Shown here piece by piece: positions 8,415 to 17,026 of a DNA stretch of 64,000 nt. The notes under the pieces were generated by a model. That model worked only from the letters and a program-made list of their open reading frames with translations, searched no databases and had not been told where the DNA came from. Origin of the DNA: Breznakibacter sp047600785 (GTDB lineage: Bacteria > Bacteroidota > Bacteroidia > Bacteroidales > Marinilabiliaceae); assembly GCA_047600785.1 (NCBI GenBank), contig JASGKH010000001.1, positions 434,001-498,000 on the forward strand. The letters are read 5' to 3'. Each line of letters starts with the position of its first letter. Position 1 is the stretch's first letter. The translations under genes and the position numbers were made by a program.

Positions 8415-9746
8415 CTATTTTACAACTACTTTGGTGCAGGTATTGTCCACTTTAACCAGATACAGGCCGGTGGGAAGCGCTATGGTTTCGTTGGATGTTG
8501 TGGGAACCGACTTTGCAACTAACACACCATTCAAATTATGTATATGGACGGTTTTGCCTTCGGCGTTTTTAACAATGACGTTTCCTTTGGACGAAAATAC
8601 AGACAAAGTACCGGTTGGTACAACAATACCGGTAGGAGTAGCTTTGGCTTTGAGGACGATGTTGTCCACCCAATAATAGACTTTAGGCGCGCTGAAACCA
8701 ACAATTAATTTGAATGAGTTGCTGGTAACGGATGCTGTTTTTGATGGGTCGATGGGAATGGTTACATCCGTCCACATTTTGTCATGGTTGGAGGTGCTGG
8801 GGCTGGATGCGGCGATGGAGAAAAAGTCGGCCGATCCGACCTTTACAAAAGCATTCCAGTCTTTCCATTCTCCGTCGGGATTCGAACCGTTTACCGTGGC
8901 AGTCATATCGACATATGCCTTCAGCGTTACCGATTCGTAGTCGGAAATAGTCTTTCCTTCGGGGATGACGACATCAAAACCTAAGTATTGATCGTAGTTT
9001 AAAAGGGTTACTTTGCATGCTTTGGACGACGTATTGCCCGTACCGGCGGAAGGGTTGGGAACATCGTCTATTTCAGCGAATATGGCGTCGGTTTGTCCCC
9101 ATCTCGACCAATATGGCATTATGCTTCCCGAAGAGTATAGGTCATAATCGGCCATTTTTATGTCTCCGGTCGAAAGATCGGGCCGAGGGGCAATGTGGGA
9201 GATCTCGATGTTATCTACATAATAAGTACCGCTATTGGTGTTGATGCCGAAAGCAATCTTAAAATCAGAGGCCGTAATCGTGGCAAGTTGGGCTGCATCC
9301 AATGGAACGATGACATTGAGCCATTTGTTCTTTGCATCTTTGAATTGGATTGCAGGCGTTGCGGCAATGCTGAAAAGAGACCCGCCTTCTACTTTGGCCA
9401 GTACGGCAACATCTTTATAGGTAAAATCCTCCACATAGATTTTAAAGTTGAGACAGTTGAAATCCGAAGCAGTCTTTCCTCCGGGCAGGGAAACGTCCAA
9501 TGCCAAATAGGAGTTCCAGTCGGAAGGTATGACTTTGGCGGCAAAGGAAGAACCGTTTTGTGTCCCGGTTGTGGGATCAATTACAGACTGAACTGTTGCC
9601 GTAATCTTGTCTGTCAATCCCCATTGGTTCAACGTCGGAACTTCATCCCCGATGGTGGACGACTCAAATTTGGCCAATACTAGATTTTGGGAAAATAGAT
9701 TTGAAGCCATTAATCCAATGAACGCAAGAATGTAAAAATTTTTCAT
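8415..9746 (-). CDS. Secreted two-module protein with T9SS type A sorting domain
   Basis: The 443-residue product has a signal peptide (about residues 1-19, ending LFSQ) and two similar modules (about 24-180 and 196-370). Each contains WG, a DxY/NxYLxxDV motif, GKT and a WVDNI/YVDNIEIS ending, as in galactose-binding-like or carbohydrate-binding beta-sandwiches. The C-terminal 65 residues (VFSSKGNVIVKNAEGKTVHI onward, ending in KVVVK) match the T9SS type A sorting domain pattern, so it is probably exported through the outer membrane and tethered to the surface. It is the last gene of the xylan locus, 165 bases after an exported GH43. That position suggests a surface xylan-binding role in place of the usual lipoprotein glycan-binding protein. 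No catalytic signature was seen. Specific function is inference. Confidence 0.75.
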   Translation of the reverse strand: MKNFYILAFIGLMASNLFSQNLVLAKFESSTIGDEVPTLNQWGLTDKITATVQSVIDPTTGTQNGSSFAAKVIPSDWNSYLALDVSLPGGKTASDFNCLNFKIYVEDFTYKDVAVLAKVEGGSLFSIAATPAIQFKDAKNKWLNVIVPLDAAQLATITASDFKIAFGINTNSGTYYVDNIEISHIAPRPDLSTGDIKMADYDLYSSGSIMPYWSRWGQTDAIFAEIDDVPNPSAGTGNTSSKACKVTLLNYDQYLGFDVVIPEGKTISDYESVTLKAYVDMTATVNGSNPDGEWKDWNAFVKVGSADFFSIAASSPSTSNHDKMWTDVTIPIDPSKTASVTSNSFKLIVGFSAPKVYYWVDNIVLKAKATPTGIVVPTGTLSVFSSKGNVIVKNAEGKTVHIHNLNGVLVAKSVPTTSNETIALPTGLYLVKVDNTCTKVVVK

Positions 9747-9911
9747 GATAAAATGTTTGGTTAATAAAATTGAACGTGGGTGGACCCTTTTGTAAAAGTA
9801 TTTGGTTTTGAGGGTTGTACAGGTATTAAATGTGCATCACAGGGTGGTCGTTTGTTGTGATGTTACCAGTTCAAAAACTTCTGTAACAAAACCATTTCCC
9901 GGGCCATTGAT

Positions 9912-11585
9912 TTATTCCGTCGAACTGGCGTACATCCCTATAATGGTGCCTACAAACCCACCCGCGTGGTCGGTGCTGAGATGGCGGGCATCGATACCGG
10001 AAGCCACGGTTCGCCATTTTCCCTGTCGGGTCGATACCCAAAAGTCGATACAGGCCCCTTTGCCTACGATCTTCAAGTCGGTATGCGGCGATTTTCTGAT
10101 GGGTATTTCAGCCAGCACTTCTCTTTGTGCGCCCTTTATGCCTTTGGTAAGCCTTGCCACGGTTCGTTTCCCTTTTTTATGGACGCCCAAATAGTAAAAG
10201 TTGTTTTCGTTTTGAAAACATACCAACCCTGCGTTCTCGGATGCTTTGGGTTGAAAGTCCATGCGTGCCGACACCTCGAACCAATGATGCTGCTGGCGAC
10301 GGCCGATAAAAGCAGGGTTTTTTAATTCGGAAATGGATACGGGTTCGCACGTTAGGTCCAGGTTGCCATCTTCCAAACGGTACCATTGTGTGCGCGGTGT
10401 GCGGATAAATACCCACGAAAGGTCCAGACAGCCGCTGTCAAAATCGTCACGTATGGTAAAGTTGCCGTTGGGCATCCACTGCGTTTCGGTTGGTTTGGCC
10501 AGGCCGGGTTTGTGCACGGTGGCAGGAATGGGCAACCCTTTGTCCAATATCGTTGGCCAGCCGTTGTGCCATTGCACGGGCAATAAAAACGTTTCGCGTC
10601 CGATGTTGAACAAGTTGGCTTCATACGGCCGACAAGCCAGGAATACGGCCCACCAACTGCCGTCGTGCATTTGGATGAGATCGGCGTGGCCGGCGTTGGT
10701 GACCGGATAGGGGCGATTGGCCGGCAAGTCGCGTTGCGTAAGGATCGGATTGCCTTCCCAGGCCTCAAAAGGACCCCACGGGGATTGGCTGCGTAAAATG
10801 ACCTCGGAATGGTTGATGGAAGTGCCGCCCTCGGCCGCCATCAGGTAGTACCAACCGTTCACTTTATATAAATGGGGACCTTCGATCCATTGCGGTTCGG
10901 TACGGATGTCGATGCCACCGTCGATAAGTACTTTGGGTGTGCCAATGGTTTGATCGGTGGCGATGTCGTATTCGTGTACCCACACTGCACGGTGGCCACT
11001 GTAAATGGGAGCGTAAGCGGGTTCGCGGTTGTTCACGATATAGGCGCGTCCGTCGTCATCGAAAAACAGCGACGGGTCGATGCCCGGCACATCGGGTAAC
11101 CAAACGGGATCGCTCCACGGACCTTGCGGATCCTTGGCTTTTACCACAAAATTGCCTCCGCCGCCGACCAATGTGGTAACCATGTAAAACGTATCGTTGT
11201 AAGGGTTGTATTCAATGGCGGGTGCAAAAATGCCGTAGGAAATGGGCAGGCCGTCCAGATTAAGCTGTGAAGGGCGGTCGAGCACATGGCCGATTTGCTC
11301 CCAATGCACCAAATCGCGGCTGTGGAAAATGGGCACGCCGGGATAAAACGAGAACGTGCTGTGGACCATGTAATAATCATTCCCCTTTTTTCTACAAATG
11401 CTTGGATCGGGATAAAAGCCTTGCAGGATCGGATTGTGGAACTGTCCCCCGGTCAATGGGTGCGATTGGTAAACGGGATCATGGCCCTTGTACTCGAACC
11501 ATTTGAACGATGCCCGGTTGGCCGGTTCCTGACATAATCCCCCAAAAAACGGGAGAAGCAAAACGGTTAACAAATATTTTCCCAT
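9912..11585 (-). CDS. Exported GH43 glycoside hydrolase, beta-xylosidase/arabinofuranosidase type
   Basis: The 557-residue product has an N-terminal signal sequence (about residues 1-18). It then has a GH43 five-bladed propeller with the three expected acidic residues: Asp60 in FYPDPS (general base), Asp170 in PGIDPS (pKa modulator) and Glu235 in IEGPH (general acid). The C-terminal portion from about residue 345 is a second beta-sandwich, as in the long beta-xylosidase branch. It would remove xylose or arabinose from xylan fragments in the periplasm or at the surface. It lies 24 bases after the esterase gene and so is cotranscribed with it. A 165-base gap with short inverted repeats separates it from the last gene of the locus. 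Exact specificity cannot be settled from sequence alone. Confidence 0.88.
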   Translation of the reverse strand: MGKYLLTVLLLPFFGGLCQEPANRASFKWFEYKGHDPVYQSHPLTGGQFHNPILQGFYPDPSICRKKGNDYYMVHSTFSFYPGVPIFHSRDLVHWEQIGHVLDRPSQLNLDGLPISYGIFAPAIEYNPYNDTFYMVTTLVGGGGNFVVKAKDPQGPWSDPVWLPDVPGIDPSLFFDDDGRAYIVNNREPAYAPIYSGHRAVWVHEYDIATDQTIGTPKVLIDGGIDIRTEPQWIEGPHLYKVNGWYYLMAAEGGTSINHSEVILRSQSPWGPFEAWEGNPILTQRDLPANRPYPVTNAGHADLIQMHDGSWWAVFLACRPYEANLFNIGRETFLLPVQWHNGWPTILDKGLPIPATVHKPGLAKPTETQWMPNGNFTIRDDFDSGCLDLSWVFIRTPRTQWYRLEDGNLDLTCEPVSISELKNPAFIGRRQQHHWFEVSARMDFQPKASENAGLVCFQNENNFYYLGVHKKGKRTVARLTKGIKGAQREVLAEIPIRKSPHTDLKIVGKGACIDFWVSTRQGKWRTVASGIDARHLSTDHAGGFVGTIIGMYASSTE

Positions 11586-11609
11586 GATGGTGATGATGGA
11601 TGGAACGGA

Positions 11610-13550
11610 TTACCAATTGTCGGTTCTAAAAGGGGAAGCGGGCAAACCTTCTTTGTTGTACAGGTTGGCACCTTGCGGGTTGTCGGCCCATGCATAGCGC
11701 ACGGCCAACGGTTTTGCCACGCTGGCGTCCCACACCTGCACTTTTCGGCCTTTTATTCTGGCTTCGGCCCACACGAACTGCCTGTCGGCCCCTGCAATGG
11801 CAAAGTGGGTTAGCAATGTCCCTTTTTTGGCCACCAGGCCGCTTCCGATATGGTCAAAAGTCAATTCGATGTGGTTACCTTTTGTTTTGTATGATTTAAA
11901 AGCAGGGCCCGAATACACCACGTTGTTGCCATAGGCAACTTTTTGGGCGGCCACCGCCAAACGGATCCCCACGTCTTTTTTGTTCATCGGATGGATATCG
12001 TTCCATTCGCCCAAATCGTAAGCCACCGCCATACCCGTATGGGGAAGCGATAAGGTTTGCAGCTGAGCTTCGCGCATTTTGGCCCAGTTGCTTTCCGATG
12101 GTTGTGCCGATGTTTCCATGAAGTTGGGTAGCTGCACAAAAAGGAATGGCAATTCAGGCTGCTTGAATTCATCACGCCAATTGCTGATAAGGGCAGGGAA
12201 AAGGGTTTTGTATTCATCCGGCCTGTCGGCGTTCGATTCGCCCTGGTACCAAATCACCCCTTTCACGGAATAGTTTAGCAAGGGGGCCAGCATGGCGTTA
12301 TAGAGACCGCCTGGTTTCCAGCGGACAAATGTTTGTGGGGCCAGCGGGTCCATGGCGGAACCGAGTTTGTATTGCCACGTGCCCGTCAGGTCAATGCGTT
12401 GCCCGTTGGCGATAAGTTCATAAGGTTTGCCGGGAACAAAACCTCCTTTGCCCGCATTGCTGATCACGCGTACCACAATGGTGTTGGCCCCTTGTTCGAG
12501 CACGTTGGCCGGCACCTGGTACCATCGCGGCGGATATTGGTAGCCCACCGATCCCACAAAATGTCCGTTTATCCATACCGAATCTGCGTCGATAATACGT
12601 CCCAAATTGAGTTTGGCGGGCTGCTTTGCCATGGAAGCAGGTATATCCACCTTTTTCCGGAACCATGCCACACCGTTGGTTGCCCCCATGGGAGTGTCTG
12701 CCCAATAGCCGGGCAGGTACATGGAGTCCCATTCGGAAGTATTCAGGACGGGCGATTGCCATGGGGTATCGGCATTCTCCCTGCCCTGGTCTTTTTGCCA
12801 TGAACGTAAATACCATTCGCCAATGCGTTGGTTGTCGGATTTTTCGATTTCGCCAATGAGGGCATCGTCCTTGAACCGTTGCAGTTCGTTGTAGTGGGCG
12901 GGGAATTGTTTCAGGGCCTTTTCGCTCATCCATGCTTCGGCGGGCGATCCTCCCAAACTGCTGTTGATAAGACCAATCGGGATACCATATTTGTCGTGGA
13001 GCGCCTTGGCGAAGAAAAACGCTACTGCCGAAAATTCCATTAGGTTAGCTTGTGTGGCGGGTTTCCAGCTTCCCGATACCAAGTCGGTTTTCGGCGCATG
13101 GAAATTATAGGTTTGCGGGACGGCAAACATGCGGATCTGGTCGTTCTCGTAGCCAGCCAATTCTTTTTCGTACAGAGGGGTAACCCTGCGAAGGGGGAGT
13201 TCCATGTTCGATTGGCCGGAGCAAAGCCACACATCGCCCGCCCAGATATCGTTCAGTTCAATGACGTTGCTGGCTTTGAGGGTCATTGAGTAAGGTCCGC
13301 CCGGAGGTAAACCGTGTAAGACGATTTGCCATTCGCCATTGTCATTGGTTTGGGTTTCGTGGGTTTGCCCCAGAAATGTCACGGTCACCTTTTCATTGGC
13401 CGATGCCCATCCCCATATTTTGGTTTCGGCGTTGTGCTGGAGCACCATTCCGTTGCCAATGAGTTTGGGCAAACGTATTTGGGCAAACGTTGGCCATGCA
13501 GTTAACCATGTGCATAGCAAAAGGCTGTATAGAGGGAAAGAGGCTTTCAT
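11610..13550 (-). CDS. SASA-family (sialate O-acetylesterase-like) esterase, likely xylan deacetylase
   Basis: The start at 13550 is chosen over the longer frame because it exposes a signal peptide (about residues 1-23, ending TFAQ). The 646-residue protein is an SGNH-type esterase: Ser114 in CSGQSNMEL is the expected nucleophile, YQGESNADRP forms another conserved block, and Asp/His in NDIHPMNKK near residue 525 complete the triad. Between the nucleophile block and the Asp-His block lies an inserted jelly-roll of about 130 residues (WFRKKVDIPA, VWINGHFVGS, NTIVVRV), like the sugar-binding domain of GH2 enzymes. Family members remove acetyl groups from sugars, and some act on xylan (CE20 type). 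The neighbours support acetylated glucuronoxylan as substrate rather than sialic acid. Confidence 0.86.
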   Translation of the reverse strand: MKASFPLYSLLLCTWLTAWPTFAQIRLPKLIGNGMVLQHNAETKIWGWASANEKVTVTFLGQTHETQTNDNGEWQIVLHGLPPGGPYSMTLKASNVIELNDIWAGDVWLCSGQSNMELPLRRVTPLYEKELAGYENDQIRMFAVPQTYNFHAPKTDLVSGSWKPATQANLMEFSAVAFFFAKALHDKYGIPIGLINSSLGGSPAEAWMSEKALKQFPAHYNELQRFKDDALIGEIEKSDNQRIGEWYLRSWQKDQGRENADTPWQSPVLNTSEWDSMYLPGYWADTPMGATNGVAWFRKKVDIPASMAKQPAKLNLGRIIDADSVWINGHFVGSVGYQYPPRWYQVPANVLEQGANTIVVRVISNAGKGGFVPGKPYELIANGQRIDLTGTWQYKLGSAMDPLAPQTFVRWKPGGLYNAMLAPLLNYSVKGVIWYQGESNADRPDEYKTLFPALISNWRDEFKQPELPFLFVQLPNFMETSAQPSESNWAKMREAQLQTLSLPHTGMAVAYDLGEWNDIHPMNKKDVGIRLAVAAQKVAYGNNVVYSGPAFKSYKTKGNHIELTFDHIGSGLVAKKGTLLTHFAIAGADRQFVWAEARIKGRKVQVWDASVAKPLAVRYAWADNPQGANLYNKEGLPASPFRTDNW

Positions 13551-13696
13551 TTGTGTCTGTTTTTGCGATTGGTTGATTTGCAAATATTTTCTGTCCACGA
13601 TGACACTTTCGACAGAAGGGGAGAGGCTACTAACGGCTAAAAACCAACCACAGGCCACTCCTTTTACATTTTCTTCGGGCACTCTTGCGCCACTTC

Positions 13697-15847
13697 TTAA
13701 TTATGGTGCTTCATATCCAGTTTGATTTTCATCAGATCATCCAAATCGTGCAACGGACGTTCATATTGCAGCGGGATGGGTTGGTTCGAAAATGTTTGGA
13801 AGTAGAGCAGGCATGCGTCACGCCACCAGATAGCGTCACGGGCCTGTATCTTCAACCTGTATTGGACGGCCCTGAGCCTTTGGGCATCCACGTATGTTTC
13901 CATCGAATCCCATGTACGTTGAAAACCTTTGACCTGGTCAGCGCCTTTGTAGTAGCGGAAAACCAGTTCGTTCCAAAGTGTTCGTCCCGATTTCATCGGA
14001 TAATCCCACTGCAGGTGATGGAACCATAACAGGAACCCTTCGGGACAAGTAGCAGGGTCATTGAATTGTGTACACAACGGATGTGAATATTGCGCTGTGG
14101 CATTGCTACCCTTGCCGGTGCGGTCGAAACCGATGCCGTCGGCCATTGCACGGTGATAATATCCCGGAAGCCAATCGGCGCGTGCATTTTCGATGTGGGT
14201 CCACGGCTCGGGGCCGTAATGGTGGTCCCAGCCCATGATATGGTGCAGGCCCAGCGGTGCCATGTAGTCCACGCAGGCTTGATGTGAGGCCAGCATCATC
14301 TCTTTGACGGGGTCCACGAACGCCGCCTCGTCGGAAAACGTCATCTTAAGCCATTCATCGGCAATCTGTGCTGACGACAGACCGTGGTTCCATGATAAAC
14401 GCCCGTAAGCGTACCAGTTGGCCTGCGCAAAGTAGTGGCCGCACCAGTTTGCGTCACGTCCAATGTTGGCCACGCCTGCAATGGCGGTTACGGCATGTCG
14501 GAAAATGGTCCCGTCGAGGGTTTGGGCAACTGTGGATCCCTGTCCCTGGCAATAGGTATCGCTTTCCAATACTTCTTTGTACATGGGTGCCAGAAATACC
14601 AGATGGTTCGAATGGCCCAAATATTCCTGGGTGATCTGGAACTCCATCATCAGCGGTGTTTTTGCCATCGCCCCGAACAACGGGCTGAACGGTTCGCGGG
14701 GCTGGAAGTCGATGGGACCGTTTTTCACCTGCACAATAACGTTGGGGCGGAACTGCCCGTCCAATGGCTTGAATTCGGCATACGCCTGTTTGGCGCGGTC
14801 TTCGGGTGTGGGGTTGTACACAAAAGCCCGCCACATTACCACCCCCCCGTACGGTTTCAACACGTCGGCCAGCATGTTGGCGCCGTCGGCATGGGTGCGG
14901 CCGTAATCCTGCGGGCCGGGTAGCCCTTCGGAGTTGGCTTTGACCAGAAAGCCGCCGAAGTCGGGGATCAATTGATAGATTTCTTTTACTTTACCCTTCC
15001 ACCATGCGGCCACTAGGGGATTGAGCGGGTCGCTGTTTTCCAATCTGCCAAGTGCTTTGGGCGACGAAAAATTGATGGACAGATAAACCTGTATTTTATA
15101 AGGGCGGAGCAGATCGGCAATTTCGGCGGTTTGCTTCAGATAGGTTTCGGACAGTATTTGGGGTGTGGCATTGACGTTGTTGATCACCGTTCCATTGATA
15201 CCGACGGAGGCGTTGGCACGGGCATAGTCCACCAGACGTTGTTGGCGTTTGGTTACGGGCACGTCATAGTTCCAGAATATCGAATGGCCTGCGTAGCCGC
15301 GTTCCACGGTGCCATCAAGATTGTCCCAGTGGTTGAGCAACCGCTTTTGGAATTTAGGTGTTTCGGTTATGTCCAGCCCATCGAGGGGGAGACCGAGCTG
15401 CAGATGCCTGAGAAGGGCGAACGTGCCGTACAATATGCCGGCGTCGGAGTTTCCGGCCACAATGGTCACGGGCAAGCCGTTCCATACGGTCTGTTTGACC
15501 ATAAAGCCGTCATGCCCCAACATGTTTAGTTTTTTAGTACCGATGACGGCTTTTACGACGGCATTCTTTCCCGTACCCATTATCACCGAGTGGGCAATAA
15601 CGTGGTTGCCTGTTTCCACCGGGGACGAGCGTATGGTACCCAGCGCCCGTTGCAATTCTTGCACGGCGGCGTTTAGGGTAGCCGATTTTTCGGATGTCAC
15701 CACATTCTTTATCTGTGCAACATATGCATTGGTTGTTTCTTTGGGCAATGGCTTGTATCTCAGCCATAGGTCATCGTCTGTTTGTGCGTTTGCATGAAAC
15801 GTGATTAACGTGGCACAAAAAAATGGGAGGAAAGATAAGCGCATCAT
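13697..15847 (-). CDS. GH67 alpha-glucuronidase
   Basis: This enzyme releases (4-O-methyl-)D-glucuronic acid from the terminal xylose of short aldouronic acids. The start at 15847 (or the adjacent Met at 15844) gives a signal peptide ending near ANAQ; the longer upstream frame lacks one and is rejected. The 716-residue product shows the three catalytic acids of the family: Glu307 in KANSEG (acid), Asp380 in KNGPID and Glu408 in FQITQE (base pair). Their spacing equals that known for Cellvibrio GlcA67A (292, 365, 393) with a constant offset of 15. Export suggests periplasmic action on imported oligosaccharides. It sits between the cytoplasmic GH43 (181 bases upstream) and the esterase (146 bases downstream). 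Confidence 0.95.
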   Translation of the reverse strand: MMRLSFLPFFCATLITFHANAQTDDDLWLRYKPLPKETTNAYVAQIKNVVTSEKSATLNAAVQELQRALGTIRSSPVETGNHVIAHSVIMGTGKNAVVKAVIGTKKLNMLGHDGFMVKQTVWNGLPVTIVAGNSDAGILYGTFALLRHLQLGLPLDGLDITETPKFQKRLLNHWDNLDGTVERGYAGHSIFWNYDVPVTKRQQRLVDYARANASVGINGTVINNVNATPQILSETYLKQTAEIADLLRPYKIQVYLSINFSSPKALGRLENSDPLNPLVAAWWKGKVKEIYQLIPDFGGFLVKANSEGLPGPQDYGRTHADGANMLADVLKPYGGVVMWRAFVYNPTPEDRAKQAYAEFKPLDGQFRPNVIVQVKNGPIDFQPREPFSPLFGAMAKTPLMMEFQITQEYLGHSNHLVFLAPMYKEVLESDTYCQGQGSTVAQTLDGTIFRHAVTAIAGVANIGRDANWCGHYFAQANWYAYGRLSWNHGLSSAQIADEWLKMTFSDEAAFVDPVKEMMLASHQACVDYMAPLGLHHIMGWDHHYGPEPWTHIENARADWLPGYYHRAMADGIGFDRTGKGSNATAQYSHPLCTQFNDPATCPEGFLLWFHHLQWDYPMKSGRTLWNELVFRYYKGADQVKGFQRTWDSMETYVDAQRLRAVQYRLKIQARDAIWWRDACLLYFQTFSNQPIPLQYERPLHDLDDLMKIKLDMKHHN

Positions 15848-16028
15848 GGTGTGGGTGTTTTTCGTGTTGCCGGCTGTCCGGAATGCGGTGTTCGGGGCAA
15901 AGAAATTCTGCCGGGTACCATTATTTTCTGGGAGATGGATGGGGTAAATAGAGCCGGTGCAGATAGGACAGGCGGATGATATGAGTGGTCCCATCTGCGA
16001 ACCGGTCAATAAATTATCGAAGTTATTT

Positions 16029-17000
16029 TCAGTCACCGCCGCCATCAATGGTTTTGATGGTGCCGTCGGCATTGTATTCCAGTTCGACGACTTTGATGCT
16101 GCGCAGCCATGTCTTCCCGCCCGAAGGCACACTGTCGTGAAAAAACAGATACCATCTGCCTTTGAACTCCACAATGGAGTGATGGGTGGTCCAACCGACC
16201 ACAGGGGTCAATATCACGCCTCGATAGATAAACGGCCCGTAGGGGTTGTCTCCCACGGCATAGCACAGTTTGTGCGTGTTGCCCGTGGAATACGAAAAGT
16301 AGTATTTACCATTGTATTTGTGCATCCAGGGTCCTTCGAAATAACGACGGTCATGATCGCCCGCCGTTAACGGTTTGCCATTTTCGTCCAGGATGACCAC
16401 ATCGCGGGGCGGTTCGGCAAATTCCAGCATATGATCGGCCAACCTCGCCACTTTGGCACAAAGCGCAGGCTCGTGACCGGCAGGTTCGTGGGGGTTTTCA
16501 ATGGCCTTGTTGGCACGGTAGCGCTGGAGTTGCCCGCCCCAAAGCCCGCCAAAATACATGTAATATTGGCCGTTGTGGTCTTCCAGTACGGCGGGGTCGA
16601 TGCTATAGCTGCCCTTGATGGGGTCGTTTTGCGGAATGAAGGGGCCTTCGGGTTTGTCGCTTGCAGCCACGCCGATGCGGAAGATATCGTTTTGGTCTTT
16701 TAACGGAAAATAGAGATAATATTTGCCGTCTTTGTGGACCGCATCGGGAGCCCAAAGCTGTCGACCGGCCCAGGGGATATCTTTCACGTGGAGCGCTATG
16801 CCGTGGTCCGTCACGGGACCACCGATATCGTCCATCGAGAACACGTGGTAATCACGCATGTCGAAATGATCACCGTTGTCGTTTTCGGGAATTCCTGCAT
16901 CAACGTCGTGTGATGGGTAGATGTAAATTTTGTCGTTAAACACGTGTGCCGACGGGTCGGCGGTAAACATGTGCCCGACCAGGTATCGTGGAGTCTTCAT
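16029..17000 (-). CDS. Cytoplasmic GH43 beta-xylosidase/arabinofuranosidase
   Basis: The start at 17000 (MKTPRYLVGHMFTADPSAHV) gives a 323-residue protein without a signal peptide; the extra 56 codons of the longer frame are low-complexity and would not be homologous. GH43 acids are visible: Asp15 in TADPS, Asp in YSIDPA near residue 130, and Glu in FEGPW near residue 218. Lack of export and the position 26 bases after the xylanase gene and close to the symporter gene suggest it hydrolyses xylo-oligosaccharides after uptake into the cytoplasm. This complements the exported GH43 at the end of the locus. Subfamily is not assigned here. Confidence 0.9.
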   Translation of the reverse strand: MKTPRYLVGHMFTADPSAHVFNDKIYIYPSHDVDAGIPENDNGDHFDMRDYHVFSMDDIGGPVTDHGIALHVKDIPWAGRQLWAPDAVHKDGKYYLYFPLKDQNDIFRIGVAASDKPEGPFIPQNDPIKGSYSIDPAVLEDHNGQYYMYFGGLWGGQLQRYRANKAIENPHEPAGHEPALCAKVARLADHMLEFAEPPRDVVILDENGKPLTAGDHDRRYFEGPWMHKYNGKYYFSYSTGNTHKLCYAVGDNPYGPFIYRGVILTPVVGWTTHHSIVEFKGRWYLFFHDSVPSGGKTWLRSIKVVELEYNADGTIKTIDGGGD

Positions 17001-17026
17001 GTGATATTTTATATGGGGGTTTATCG

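Noticed and set aside
9195..9683. 162-codon plus-strand ORF opposite the T9SS-tailed protein gene
   Set aside because: The minus-strand gene has a signal peptide, duplicated modules and a sorting domain; the opposite frame has none of these.
9835..9862. CATCACA/TGTGATG inverted repeat between the last two genes of the xylan locus, as a terminator
   Set aside because: The 7-bp stem has a 14-base loop and no T-run in the minus-strand direction, so it is too weak to call.
15848..16174. N-terminal extension of the GH67 frame by 109 codons
   Set aside because: The extension overlaps the upstream GH43 gene, and the signal peptide begins at 15847.
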